64,000 nucleotides of DNA from Streptomyces sp. LHD-70 (GCF_031157275.1 NZ_JAVIFW010000018.1:120717-184716); one strand, 5' to 3'; shown: positions 29,437 through 38,025, counted from the stretch's first letter. Translations and numbers: made by a program. Notes: generated from the sequence alone by a model not told the origin.

Positions 29437-29518
29437 GGCCCGGCGCCGCCCTCACCGCCACGAGCCTCCTTGACCACGGAATGTGCGCGCCCGGCCACCC
29501 TCCGGATACGCTCCCCGG

Positions 29519-31060
29519 ATGGGAACCAGGCTCCGCATCATCCGCACCGGCGGCTCGCTCCTCGTCGCCGCCGCGCTGCTGGTCTCGGGCTGCTCGTCCG
29601 GGAGTTCGCCGTCCGAGGACGACACGGAGTCCGCGCTCCCGACGCAGACCCCGAAGGAACTCCAGCCGTACTACGACCAGAAGTTGAGCTGGCGCGACTG
29701 CGGTGTGCCCGGCTTCCAGTGCGCGTCGATGAAGGCCCCGCTCGACTACGAGAAGCCGCAGGAGGGGGACATCAAGCTCGCCGTCGCCCGCAAGAAGGCC
29801 ACGGGCCCCGGCAAGCGGCTCGGCTCGCTGATGGTCAACCCGGGCGGCCCGGGCGGCTCGGCCATCGAGTACCTCCAGTCGTACGCCGCGATCGGGTACC
29901 CGGAGCCGGTCCGCGCGCAGTACGACATGGTGGCCGTCGACCCGCGCGGCGTGGCCCGCAGCGAGCCCGTCGAATGCCTCGACGGCAAGGCGATGGACGC
30001 GTACACCGAGACGGACACCACGCCCGACGACCAGGCGGAGACCGACCTGCTCGTCGCCGCGTACAAGAAGTTCTCGCGGGGCTGCGAGCAGAAGTCCGGC
30101 AAGGTGCTCCCGCATGTCTCCACGGTCGCCGCGGCCCGCGACATGGATGTGCTGCGCGAGGTGCTCGGCGACCCGAAACTCCAGTACGTAGGCGCCTCGT
30201 ACGGCACGTTCCTGGGCGCGACGTACGCGAGCCTCTACCCGTCGCGGACCGGTCGGCTCGTCCTCGACGGCGCGATGGACCCGTCGCTGCCCGCGCGGCA
30301 GATGAACCTGGAGCAGACGGAGGGCTTCGAGACGGCGTTCCAGTCCTTCGCCGAGGACTGTGTGCGCCGCAAGGACTGCCCGCTCGGCACCGGCACTCCC
30401 CAGGAGGCGGGCAAGCGGCTGAAGGAGTTCTTCCGCTCCCTGGACAAGCAGCCGATCCCGACCGGCATGGACCGCGAGCTCGGCGAATCCCTCGCCACGA
30501 CCGGGGTGATCGCCGCGATGTACGACGAGGCGGCCTGGCCCCAGCTGCGCGACGGCCTCGCCACGGCCATCGAGGACAAGGACGGCGCGGGCCTGCTCTT
30601 CCTCGCGGACAGCTACTACGAGCGGGACGGCGACGGGAAGTACGCGAACCTGATGTTCGCCAACGCCGCCGTGAACTGCCTCGACCTGCCGCCCGCCTTC
30701 ACGTCCCCGGACGAGGTGAAGAAGGCCCTGCCGGAGTTCGAGAAGGCCTCCCCGGTCTTCGGCGAGGGCCTCGCCTGGGCATCCCTGAACTGCGCGTACT
30801 GGCCCGTCCGCGCGACCGGCGAGCCGCACGCCATCCACGCCGAGGGCGCCGCCCCGATGGTCGTGGTCGGCACGACGCGCGACCCGGCCACCCCGTACAA
30901 GTGGGCCGAGGCCCTCGCCGAGCAGCTGGAGACCGGCAGCCTCCTCACCTACAACGGCGACGGCCACACCGCGTACGGCCGCGGCAGCGACTGCGTGGAC
31001 TCGGCGATCAACCGCTACCTCCTGCAGGGGAAGGCGCCGGCGGACGCGAAGAAGTGCTGA
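29519..31060 (+). CDS. Secreted alpha/beta-hydrolase, TAP-type tripeptidyl aminopeptidase lipoprotein
   Basis: 513 aa. Signal peptide with lipobox VSGC. Alpha/beta-hydrolase core with nucleophile GASYG, catalytic Asp in GTTRDPATPY and His in GDGHTAYG, plus the TAP C-terminal domain. Members are mycelium-associated peptidases (SlpD/E and Tap relatives) that remove short peptides from secreted proteins. ATG 29519 is preceded by TACGCT ending six bases upstream (leaderless); a GTG at 29483 is less likely. A terminator with a T-run follows. Confidence 0.9.
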   Translation: MGTRLRIIRTGGSLLVAAALLVSGCSSGSSPSEDDTESALPTQTPKELQPYYDQKLSWRDCGVPGFQCASMKAPLDYEKPQEGDIKLAVARKKATGPGKRLGSLMVNPGGPGGSAIEYLQSYAAIGYPEPVRAQYDMVAVDPRGVARSEPVECLDGKAMDAYTETDTTPDDQAETDLLVAAYKKFSRGCEQKSGKVLPHVSTVAAARDMDVLREVLGDPKLQYVGASYGTFLGATYASLYPSRTGRLVLDGAMDPSLPARQMNLEQTEGFETAFQSFAEDCVRRKDCPLGTGTPQEAGKRLKEFFRSLDKQPIPTGMDRELGESLATTGVIAAMYDEAAWPQLRDGLATAIEDKDGAGLLFLADSYYERDGDGKYANLMFANAAVNCLDLPPAFTSPDEVKKALPEFEKASPVFGEGLAWASLNCAYWPVRATGEPHAIHAEGAAPMVVVGTTRDPATPYKWAEALAEQLETGSLLTYNGDGHTAYGRGSDCVDSAINRYLLQGKAPADAKKC

Positions 31061-31095
31061 CCAGCGCCGAGGGACACCCTGCTCGGGCCTCGGTC

Positions 31096-31120
31096 AGGGG
31101 TGGTCAGGGGCACCCCTTTT
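31096..31120 (+). terminator. Intrinsic terminator of the peptidase gene
   Basis: AGGGGTG (31096-31102) pairs with CACCCCT (31111-31117) and is followed by TTT, 35 bases after the stop and before the tRNA promoter (TAGACT at 31128-31133). Confidence 0.7.
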
Positions 31121-31193
31121 AACCCTGTAGACTTGGCGCCGCTGCTGATGCGAACCTCTTCCCGCAGGGGAGGAAACCTCGTCCCCGCAGCTT

Positions 31194-31267
31194 GCCGCCT
31201 TAGCTCAGATGGCCAGAGCAACGCACTCGTAATGCGTAGGTCTCGGGTTCGAATCCCGAAGGCGGCT
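31194..31267 (+). tRNA. tRNA-Thr (anticodon CGT)
   Basis: A complete cloverleaf: acceptor GCCGCCT pairs with AGGCGGC, anticodon stem ACGCA/TGCGT with loop CTCGTAA, and T-loop TTCGAAT within a TCGGG/CCCGA stem. CCA is not encoded. The tyrosine integrase gene lies 140 bases downstream in the opposite orientation, so the 3' half of this tRNA is the probable attachment site (attL) of the element to the right. Confidence 0.95.
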
Positions 31268-31273
31268 CAGTTG

Positions 31274-31307
31274 AAAGCCAGGTCAGACCCCTTCTGACCT
31301 GGCTTTT
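31274..31307 (+). terminator. Terminator of tRNA-Thr
   Basis: A perfect 14-bp stem (AAAGCCAGGTCAGA at 31274-31287 and complement at 31293-31306) with a five-base loop and T-run, seven bases after the tRNA. Confidence 0.9.
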
Positions 31308-31324
31308 CTCATGAATGAACGATC

Positions 31325-31358
31325 AAGGGCCCTCCGCGGAAGATCGCGGAGGGCCCTT
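31325..31358. terminator. Terminator facing the integrase gene
   Basis: A perfect 14-bp stem (AAGGGCCCTCCGCG and complement) with a six-base loop and A/T tracts on both sides, so it can stop transcription in both directions. It ends integrase transcription 47 bases after that gene. Confidence 0.88.
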
Positions 31359-31404
31359 TGCGTGAACGTGCGTGAGCATGTTTGGCCAGTGTTGGGCCGG
31401 AGGG

Positions 31405-33051
31405 TCAGGCGGCCGCTTCCGTTGGTCCGGAGCCGGTCTCGTCACCATCCTCGGGCTCGCTCTCCGTGCCCTCTTCCGCGGTCTCTCCGGAAGGAGCTTC
31501 TTCCAGGGGCAGTTGCTTTTTCCGGGACCTGGGCACGACGGCCAGCGTGGCGGCCGCCGCCTCCCGCTCAACCTCCTCGGCGACGCTGGTGTAGATGTCG
31601 GCGGTGACCTTGATCGAGGAGTGTCCGAGGCGCTGCTGCACGACCTTGATGTGGACGCCGGCGAGGAGTGCGAGCGAGGCCGAGCCGTGGCGCAGGTCGT
31701 GCAGCCGGACCGGCGGCAGGCCGACCTTCTTGTAGAGGCGCTCGAAGCGGTCGGAGAAGAACTGTGGGTGGTAGGCGGAGCCGTCCTCCTTGGTGAAGAT
31801 GCGGCCCGAGTCCACGTAGGGGCCGTACTTCTCGGGGTTGGTCCGATGCTTCTCCTCCCACTCCTCGCGCTCGGTCTTCTGGACCTTGCGCCACCAGCGC
31901 AGCAGTTCGGTGGTGTCCTCGTCGAGGGAGATGTCGCGGATGCGGTCGTTCTTCGGAGTGTCCTCGTACGCCTCCCACGAGACGGCGACGATCTGCTCGG
32001 TGACGTGGATGACGGCTTCGTCCAGGTCCGCCTCGCTCCAGGGCAGGGCGCAGGACTCGCCCCGGCGCAGCCCGATGAAGGAGACGAGGTGCCACAGCGG
32101 GTAGAGCCGGTCGGAGACCACGGAGTCGAGGAACTCGCCGGTCTGGGCGGCGGTCCACACCATGACCGGGCTCGGCTTCTCTCCGGTCGCGCGCCACTTG
32201 TCCACCCGGGACTTGGTCCACAGCAGCGGCTTGGGCGGGCGGTAGGAGGGGAGTTCGACGTAGCGGGCCCAGTTGTCGCTGATCAGCTTCTGGCGCTGGG
32301 CGGACTGGAGGGCGGAGCTGAGTGCGGCGTTGATGCGGCGCTGGGTGCCGGGTCCGGTGGGCTTGCGGGGCTTGGCGAGCGCCGACTTGAGGGCGGCTTG
32401 GGCTTCGTGCCAGGTCCTCTTGAGCTGTGGGTCCCGCGGAGGGAGAGCGTCCTTCCAGGCTTTGTGGGCGGCCCGTTCGGCGTTCTTGGCGTCGGCGGCT
32501 TCCTGCTGGTTCTTGCGGCGCTGCTCGTTCTCCGCGCGGATCGCGGTGTACATGTCCTCGATGTGACGGGTGCGCAGGTCGCGCAGCTTGTGGTGGCCGA
32601 GGTGGGGGACGAAGATCCGGTGTACGTAGTCGTCGTAGCTGTGGTTGGTGGAGTGCTTGGTGCTCTGCTTGGTCTCCAGCCAGCGCGTCAGGTACTGCTC
32701 GACGGTCTCGTCGGAGAGGACATCGACCCCAGCGTGGGCGAGGTCCCAGACCTTCTGGGCTGCGTCTTCGGCCTTCTTCTTGGTGGCGAACCCGCCCTTG
32801 CGCGGCCTGCGCCGGCTTCCCTTGGGGCCGGGCGGCAGCTCGACGCAGTAGTACCAGGTGCCGTGGTCGCGCTTCTTGAGGAGGGGGCAAGTGCGGCCGA
32901 TGAGGGTCGACTTGGGGACACCCTTCTTGTCGAGCACTGGCTGCTCGTTGGCGTCGAGGACCGGCTTGCGGCAGCCGCAGAGCCGGTGGACGTAGCCCTT
33001 GAACACGCATCCCTCCCGTGGTGCGTAGGCGCCGTGAAGTGACGTGATCAT
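31405..33051 (-). CDS. Tyrosine recombinase/integrase
   Basis: A 548-aa phage-type integrase. It has an N-terminal Arm-like region with Cys pairs (RLCGC), a core-binding SAM-like domain (about 95-260) and a catalytic domain with Arg in IGLRRGES (about 328), HDLRHG (about 450), LGHSS and the nucleophilic Tyr in TADIYTSV. The C-terminus is an acidic tail. It would integrate and excise the element at tRNA-Thr. ATG 33051 is preferred to TTG 33063. One copy of the repeated CGTGGAGACA motif lies directly on the start, so a protein bound there would block expression. Confidence 0.93.
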   Translation of the reverse strand: MITSLHGAYAPREGCVFKGYVHRLCGCRKPVLDANEQPVLDKKGVPKSTLIGRTCPLLKKRDHGTWYYCVELPPGPKGSRRRPRKGGFATKKKAEDAAQKVWDLAHAGVDVLSDETVEQYLTRWLETKQSTKHSTNHSYDDYVHRIFVPHLGHHKLRDLRTRHIEDMYTAIRAENEQRRKNQQEAADAKNAERAAHKAWKDALPPRDPQLKRTWHEAQAALKSALAKPRKPTGPGTQRRINAALSSALQSAQRQKLISDNWARYVELPSYRPPKPLLWTKSRVDKWRATGEKPSPVMVWTAAQTGEFLDSVVSDRLYPLWHLVSFIGLRRGESCALPWSEADLDEAVIHVTEQIVAVSWEAYEDTPKNDRIRDISLDEDTTELLRWWRKVQKTEREEWEEKHRTNPEKYGPYVDSGRIFTKEDGSAYHPQFFSDRFERLYKKVGLPPVRLHDLRHGSASLALLAGVHIKVVQQRLGHSSIKVTADIYTSVAEEVEREAAAATLAVVPRSRKKQLPLEEAPSGETAEEGTESEPEDGDETGSGPTEAAA

Positions 33052-33052
33052 A

Positions 33053-33062
33053 CGTGGAGACA
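33053..33062 (+). repeat. Element-specific motif CGTGGAGACA, copy 1
   Basis: Lies just upstream of the integrase ATG. The flank reads GATCATA before and AAA after. It is one of five related sites in the left part of the element (others near 33163, 35349, 38025 and 38067). Confidence 0.6.
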
Positions 33063-33162
33063 AAATGTGTGACTCGCGAGATGATGCAGTGGCTTCAGTG
33101 GTGTGAGGCTTGTGAAGTAGCGGATTGCAGAGGTGCGCGCGCGAAGGTGATGGGGCATCACT

Positions 33163-33172
33163 CGTGGAGACA
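33163..33172 (+). repeat. Element-specific motif CGTGGAGACA, copy 2
   Basis: In the divergent integrase-excisionase region, 110 bases from copy 1 and in the same orientation. The flank GGCATCACT matches that of the copies near 35349 and 38067. Confidence 0.6.
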
Positions 33173-33346
33173 GACGTCTTGCGTGAAGGCGCTCAGCCTC
33201 GTCCGGATCTTGTCGCCCGCCTGAGGAGAATCTAGAGTCTTCTGGGGCTGCCTGGGAGGCGCGGGGGCGGAACGGGAGTGCCCGAGCATGCCTAATCGAT
33301 ACTTTTCGGCCACTTGTGGCGACTGCTCGGTGGTGAGGCCCGCGTG

Positions 33347-33541
33347 ATGACCCGCGAAGAGCTCTTGGCCCTGCCGGTCGCCGTCGATGTCGTGACAGCC
33401 GGCAAGGCATTCAGCCTGGGACGGAACAAGACGTACGACCTGGTCAATGCCGATGAGTTTCCTGTGCCAGTGCATGACTACGGCGGCGCGAGACGAGTCC
33501 TCGCTGCTGACCTCTGGAAGGCGCTTGGCGTTGCCCCGTGA
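33347..33541 (+). CDS. Excisionase-like HTH protein
   Basis: 64 aa. The sequence DVVTAGKAFSLGRNKTYDLVNADEFPV is a MerR/Xis-type winged helix, followed by ARRVLAADLWKALG; this matches short helix-turn-helix proteins next to integrases in actinomycete integrative elements. It would act as the recombination directionality factor. It is divergent from the integrase with a 295-base shared control region. ATG 33347; ribosome-binding site weak (GGTGAGG). Confidence 0.75.
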   Translation: MTREELLALPVAVDVVTAGKAFSLGRNKTYDLVNADEFPVPVHDYGGARRVLAADLWKALGVAP

Positions 33542-34051
33542 GCGCCCCACTCCGGAACAAGTTCCGGCCCGCCGACGCTGACGCCCCCAGCGTAAGTTGG
33601 GCACACAACTGCACGAAGCTAGGTGCACCACTGCACCAAGTGCTGTACGAAGGTCCGTACACCGGACGCGTAGTGTGATCTGCGCCATGGATCGGTGGTG
33701 AAGGGGCGGCCGTCGCTGAAGGGGTGCGCCTGAGTTAGCGCCTCCGGCCGTGTCAACCGGTTGACGCGCTAGCCCCTGCCTCCACCTGCGACTTTGCGGA
33801 GGTGGAGGCTGTGCGCAATGTGCACGGCGGCTGACCTGCAGGTATGTGCGTTGCCGACCGGGAGTCGGTCGTCATTTGCAGTTCAATAGACGCAACGTGC
33901 AGGGGGTCATTACAGTCCGCCCGAGTTGGAGAGGTCAGTCACGCTGGAACAGGAGGGCCCGCCTTTCGAGTCTTGCATCCAGGGGGGACAGTGGAGGGAC
34001 TTGTCATACCCTTTCATCACGTACGTGGGGGAAGTTGGGGCTGGAGAGGTT
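33542..34051. other. Intergenic region with several inverted repeats
   Basis: 510 bases without a supported gene. Inverted repeats: GGTGCA-CCAC-TGCACC at 33622-33637; a perfect 14-bp palindrome GTCAACCGGTTGAC at 33752-33765; a 10-bp stem hairpin at 33778-33809, perhaps the excisionase terminator. The TGCAC pentamer recurs several times around 33610-33640. I find no catalytic domain for the truncated recombinase that follows. Confidence 0.55.
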
Positions 34052-34969
34052 ATGAGGGCTTACGGCCACGAGAACGATGGAATCACCAAGATTCCGCGCG
34101 AGGCTGACCATCTGGTCGCTGCCGCACGCAAGCTCCTCGAGGAGGAGGGAGCGACGCTGGGGGGTGTCGCCACATGGATGACCGAGACCGCAGGGCCGAC
34201 AGTGTCCGGACGCCCGTGGTCGCCGACTACGTTGCGCCGACGGTTGCGGAATCCAGCGGTTGCCGGACTGCGCCGGGACGCCGAGGGCGAGTTGGTTCCT
34301 GGTGTCGCCGAGCCGTTGATGGAGCGCGAGCTGTTTGAGGCAATCGACCGCTACTTCAGCGAGCGAGAGCGCGGGCAAGTGCCGCAGCACACGTACCTGT
34401 TGTCCAGTGGGGTAGCGACGTGCGACCTGTGCGATACGCCGCTCGTCTCGCGATCGACCTCCAAGGGGGTCCGGGGATACCAGTGCGAGGCCGAGGGGTG
34501 CGGCAAGATCTGGATCTCGGCCACGCCGCTCGACGCATACGTCTCGGACCGGGCCCTGGCCCGGCTTTCTCGGCCTAACGCCCTGGGAAAGCTGGCCAAG
34601 TTGCGCGACGAACTCAAGAGCAAGGCGGAGACGGCCGAGCTTGAGCTTGCTCGACTCGACAAGAAGAAAGGCGAGTTGGCCGAGGAGCTCGGGGCCACTG
34701 GCCTGACGGTGCAGGAGTACAAGCAGGCCAAGGCCGGTCTGGACGCAGCCCGCAAGAAGGCGCAGGAGGACCGACAGCGTGGCAAGTACCTCGACCAGCT
34801 ACCCGACTTGACGGAAGAAGCGCTCAGGGACTGGTGGGAGAACACGGCTGGCAACGAGCAGCGGCGTGCCCTTCTGCAGCTCGTCGTCCGCGAAGTGCGG
34901 GTGGAGCCGGCTGCCAAGCGGGGCTCCAACAAGTTCGACGAGCAGCGCTTCAACATCGCCTTCCGATAG
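34052..34969 (+). pseudogene. Large serine recombinase lacking its catalytic domain
   Basis: 305 aa corresponding only to the C-terminal parts of a large serine integrase: the recombinase domain (ADHLVAAARKLL ... SPTTLRRRLRNPAVAGLR), the zinc ribbon (CDLCDTPLVS ... CEAEGCGKIW) and a long coiled coil (about 170-265). The N-terminal resolvase domain with the catalytic Ser is absent and not found in any frame upstream. GGAGAGG precedes ATG 34052, so the stump may still be translated. It may be the relic of an older integration or recombination factor. Confidence 0.8.
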
Positions 34970-35179
34970 GAACATCCCAGGCCAGGTTGGGGAGTTGCCT
35001 CCTCCACAAGATTCGCACAGATGTTTGCAAGGGCTCGCGGGGGAGGCATACCCTGACGCCCCATCGACTCGTAGCGCATCTGGCACATGCCGACGGCATG
35101 GCTGTGCGCGGCTTTGGCTGCGGGCCGGTGGATCACAGCGTGAGCCTTGGGTTCGTGCCTGGGGGCAAGGAGTTGAAGC

Positions 35180-35317
35180 GTGGAAGCGGGCGACTCGTCA
35201 CCGGAGGAAGGTGCCGAATATGGCGAGGCGTACAGGGTGGATGGCTGGGATGGAGGGATGGACTTGGGCGAGATACTCAAGGTTCTTGGCGGGGCTGATG
35301 TAGAGCCCGACGTGTAG
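35180..35317 (+). CDS. Possible 45-aa acidic protein
   Basis: GTG 35180 is preceded by AAGGAG at good spacing. The product begins MEAGDSSPEEGAEYGE and ends VLGGADVEPDV; it is acidic and has no recognised domain. An overlapping frame (ATG 35098) is less convincing because it lacks a ribosome-binding site. Confidence 0.4.
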   Translation: MEAGDSSPEEGAEYGEAYRVDGWDGGMDLGEILKVLGGADVEPDV

Positions 35318-35348
35318 GAACCTTGAGGCTTCTTACGCTGTCAGCACT

Positions 35349-35358
35349 CGTGGAGACA
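35349..35358 (+). repeat. Element-specific motif CGTGGAGACA, copy 3
   Basis: Flanked by TCAGCACT on the left and GT on the right, close to copy 2. Lies about 120 bases before the ParB-like gene's -35 box. Confidence 0.6.
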
Positions 35359-35398
35359 GTATGAAGCCCTTCATGGGCTAGGTGTGAAGCCTTCGGGT

Positions 35399-35447
35399 GC
35401 CCCTCGCTCCGCTTGCCCGTTCGCGCTGCCGGGCGAGGGGCGCCCCT
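35399..35447. terminator. GC-rich hairpin upstream of the ParB-like gene
   Basis: GCCCCTCGC (35399-35407) pairs with GCGAGGGGC (35433-35441), and AGGGGCGCCCCT (35436-35447) is itself palindromic, allowing two alternative structures. It probably ends transcription from the left. Confidence 0.5.
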
Positions 35448-35470
35448 GGGCGATCATTGATGCAAAAGAC

Positions 35471-35511
35471 TTGACGATTGAAGTTGTTGAATAATAAAGT
35501 GATGTCATCAC
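35471..35511 (+). promoter_or_regulatory. Promoter and operator of the ParB-like gene
   Basis: TTGACG (35471-35476), 18-base spacer, TAAAGT (35495-35500) in an unusually A/T-rich stretch. GTGATG-T-CATCAC (35499-35511) is a perfect inverted repeat on the expected transcription start, a typical repressor position. Confidence 0.6.
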
Positions 35512-35559
35512 CTCAAAGAACACCCCCTTTGAGACCTCAGAGTGCGAGGAGTGACACAC

Positions 35560-36633
35560 GTGAACACCGCCAAGGCTGAAGTCCAGGACATCCCCCTCGA
35601 CCAGATCGAGCCCAACCCCGACCAGCCCCGCAAGTTCTTCGACGAGGGCAAGTTGAAGGAACTGGCCGCACAGTTCCGGGAAGTTGGCCAGCTCCAGCCG
35701 ATCGTGGTCCGCCGGCCGCAGGGTAAGCGCAAGTTCCAGATCATCATGGGGGAGCGTCGCTGGAGGGCGATGCATCTCGTGGACGGTGCGACCACCGTCC
35801 AGGGCCAGGTCGTCAAGAGCGTCGATGACGAGAAGGCGTTCGTGATGGGCATCTCCGAGAACGTTGGCCGGGCTGACATGACGCTCATGGAGGAGGCGCA
35901 GGCGTACGCGGACTTGGTCGGGTTCGGGCACTCCGCGGAGCGCATCGCGGAGATGTTCGGCAAGACGCCGGACTACGTGAAGTGGCGGATGGACCTGCTC
36001 AACCTCACGACCGACATCGCGGCACTCGTCTCCGACGGGAAGATCAAGCCCGACTTCGCCTGGCACCTCTCCCGCCTCACTCCGGCCAACCAGAAGGCGG
36101 CCGTCACCCGTTACATGAAGGGCGACTTCAAGTCCGAGACGGACGCCTCCACCTTCGCGCAGGCCATGCGGATGAAGGAGAAGCAGGAGGGCTTCTTCTC
36201 CGACAAGGAGCTCTCGGAGAAGGAGAAGGAGGAGAAGGCCAAGGAGCGTAAGCAGGCCAAGGGCAAGGTCGATCACGTGGAGCGCGCCGGAGCCCTCCTG
36301 CAGGAGCTGGCCGGCAAGACGCCCACCGAACTCGCCGAGCTCTTCGAGGGCGAGGTCGGCAAGCACTTGGACGCGATCGAGCGCGTACGTAAGGCGGCTG
36401 CCGAGTCGGTCAAGAAGCTGCGTAAGGCCAAGGCGATGTCCGAGGCCAAGCAGCTGGATGTTCGCCCCGAGCTCAAGGTCGATGAGAGGGAGGGCGGCGC
36501 CGAGGAGTCGGAGGCCCCGAGCGCTGACGCTGTGGAGCCCGCGGAGCCCACAGAGGAAGAGCTGGCGGAGGCGGCTGAAGAGCTCGCCGAGCTCACCGAG
36601 GCGGCGGATCAGGAGCTCACCGAGGCCGCTTGA
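35560..36633 (+). CDS. ParB N-domain (ParB/Srx-like) protein
   Basis: 357 aa. The N-terminal ParB domain has IPLDQIEPNPDQPRKFFD and the CTPase-type GERRWRA motif, followed by a HTH-like part (SAERIAEMFGKTPDYVKWRMDLL), then a long charged coiled-coil and acidic C-terminal tail. There is no parA next to it, so it may regulate gene expression or phage DNA rather than segregate it. GTG 35560 has GAGGAG nine bases upstream; a GTG at 35542 is less well placed. Promoter and operator-like palindrome lie just upstream. Confidence 0.8.
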   Translation: MNTAKAEVQDIPLDQIEPNPDQPRKFFDEGKLKELAAQFREVGQLQPIVVRRPQGKRKFQIIMGERRWRAMHLVDGATTVQGQVVKSVDDEKAFVMGISENVGRADMTLMEEAQAYADLVGFGHSAERIAEMFGKTPDYVKWRMDLLNLTTDIAALVSDGKIKPDFAWHLSRLTPANQKAAVTRYMKGDFKSETDASTFAQAMRMKEKQEGFFSDKELSEKEKEEKAKERKQAKGKVDHVERAGALLQELAGKTPTELAELFEGEVGKHLDAIERVRKAAAESVKKLRKAKAMSEAKQLDVRPELKVDEREGGAEESEAPSADAVEPAEPTEEELAEAAEELAELTEAADQELTEAA

Positions 36634-36820
36634 TCGGGTGGTCGTGCGGCGCGTGTTGGCCGGGGCTCTGGGTGAGTCCCGGCTTCACGTGTATATGGGC
36701 GCCAGCGCTCTGAAGGGTCGGGTGCAAGTAGGGGTGAAGTGGGGTGCGTTCCGGAGGTTCGCGCGAGCGTGGCCGTGGTGGAGGGGGTGGCGATTCCTGG
36801 CGCCCTGTGATCGTAAACAC

Positions 36821-36850
36821 TTGTCGAGCAAAGTGCCGAATGGATAGAAT
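36821..36850 (+). promoter_or_regulatory. Promoter of the 112-aa gene
   Basis: TTGTCG (36821-36826), 18-base spacer and TAGAAT (36845-36850) form a good vegetative promoter, followed by an A/T-rich leader and GGAAGGG before the gene. Confidence 0.6.
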
Positions 36851-36898
36851 GATATCAGTAACTAATTAGCTCCACCCGGCAGTTCGGAAGGGAAACGC

Positions 36899-37237
36899 AT
36901 GCCCAGCATCACGTTCCACGGAGTCACGTACGAGCCCACCGTGATGGGCCCGAGGGACAGCAGCTCTGCGATCGCCCTGGGTTTCGTGCACGACAGCAGG
37001 GAGGTGGCTCAGTGTCTGAACGAGGCCGGCCGCGAACTCATCGCCTCCACTCGCGCCCTGACCCAGGGCATCTCCGAGGGCTGCTCCTCTGAGGACCTCA
37101 AGCGACTCCAGGAGGCCCACCGCGCCTCGACTCGGGCGTTCGATGACCTGCACCGCGAATGGTCCGGCGTCTTCGGGTCCGCACAGAGCGTGCTCCACGA
37201 CTACTTCACCTGGGGCGAGGGGCAGGACGGCGGCTAA
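36899..37237 (+). CDS. Conserved hypothetical phage-like protein
   Basis: 112 aa, mostly alpha-helical by composition (EVAQCLNEAGRELIASTRAL ...), beginning MPSITFHGVTYEPTV. Good ribosome-binding site (GGAAGGG) and its own promoter; ends before a hairpin. I do not recognise the family. Confidence 0.65.
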   Translation: MPSITFHGVTYEPTVMGPRDSSSAIALGFVHDSREVAQCLNEAGRELIASTRALTQGISEGCSSEDLKRLQEAHRASTRAFDDLHREWSGVFGSAQSVLHDYFTWGEGQDGG

Positions 37238-37251
37238 GGCTGAGCGTGAAT

Positions 37252-37278
37252 GGCCTGCGAGTCCCGGGCTCGCAGGCC
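37252..37278. terminator. Hairpin after the 112-aa gene
   Basis: GGCCTGCGAG (37252-37261) pairs with CTCGCAGGCC (37269-37278), a perfect 10-bp stem with a seven-base loop, 14 bases after the stop. Confidence 0.7.
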
Positions 37279-37386
37279 GCACGCCATTCGCAGCCCAGGG
37301 TGGGGCGGCTGAAGGAGGTTGCGGGTCCGGCGGATCGCCCCGGGCCGGGTCACGGACCGCTGTGCGGGTCCGTCAGCAGGAGAGAG

Positions 37387-37806
37387 GTGAGGGAATTGTT
37401 CGAGTTGTTCACGCATAGGTACCAGGGGTTCGACCCCTCGATGGGGGTGCCGGTCCGCATCACTTTGGCGCCGCCGCGGTGGACGCTTCCGTACCGCCTG
37501 GAGTACCGAGTGCCGGAACTGGCTCCGGCACGCGCCTACTTCGGGACGGAGCGGGCGACGTTCGAATCGGCCTACCGGGCCCAGCTCGAAGGCCTGGGCG
37601 TCGAGGAACTGGCCAATCAGTTTCAGGGCATCGCCGTGAAGGCTGGGGATTTGCGATTGGTGCTGCTCTGCTTCGAGGACCTGGCCAAGCCCGGCGAGTG
37701 GTGCCACCGGCGGATGTTCGCCTCCTGGTGGCAGGAGCGAACCGGAGCCCAGGTCAGGGAGCTTGGCTCACTGGGCCCGGCTTACGAACAGGGGGTGCTG
37801 TTGTGA
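37387..37806 (+). CDS. DUF488-like protein
   Basis: 139 aa. The segment LVLLCFEDLAKPGEWCHRRMFASWW has the Cys ... CHRR pattern of DUF488 proteins, and RITLAPPRWTLPYRL fits the N-terminal strand region. DUF488 proteins occur in phages and islands; their biochemical role is uncertain. GTG 37387 with AGGAGAG close upstream; the frame is open further upstream but without a good start. It overlaps the next small gene by GTGA. Confidence 0.7.
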   Translation: MRELFELFTHRYQGFDPSMGVPVRITLAPPRWTLPYRLEYRVPELAPARAYFGTERATFESAYRAQLEGLGVEELANQFQGIAVKAGDLRLVLLCFEDLAKPGEWCHRRMFASWWQERTGAQVRELGSLGPAYEQGVLL

Positions 37807-38009
37807 ACGGCTCGTCCCCGGCCCGCGATTGGGTCGACATGACCAAGGAGGACTTCGAGAAGCCCCCTGAGTCCAAGCCTGCTGCGCCTGGGCAAGGCGA
37901 ACTCTTCGAAGCGTCACCGATCCGCCCGAAGGTCCGGCGGTCCACCACGGTTGAGGGCTGTCCATACGGAACGATCGACTTGATGAGCCTCAACGAGGCT
38001 GACGAGTAG
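37803..38009 (+). CDS. Hypothetical 68-aa protein
   Basis: GTG start overlaps the preceding stop (GTGA), showing translational coupling with the DUF488-like gene. The product is hydrophilic (MNGSSPARDWVDMTKEDF start) with no recognised motif. It is followed immediately by the large inverted repeat at 38026-38075. Confidence 0.55.
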   Translation: MNGSSPARDWVDMTKEDFEKPPESKPAAPGQGELFEASPIRPKVRRSTTVEGCPYGTIDLMSLNEADE

Positions 38010-38025
38010 GGGCGCTCACCCTTGG

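Larger units (their letters stand above)
34970..35541. other. Region between recombinase relic and ParB-like gene
   Basis: 572 bases containing one candidate small gene (35180-35317), a third copy of the repeated motif (35349-35358), a GC-rich hairpin (35399-35447) and a promoter with an operator-like palindrome (35471-35511). The left 200 bases show nothing I can name. Confidence 0.5.

Noticed and set aside
35098..35298. A 66-codon frame overlapping the 45-aa gene
   Set aside because: No ribosome-binding site and Gly/Trp/Arg-rich composition; the GTG 35180 frame has AAGGAG.
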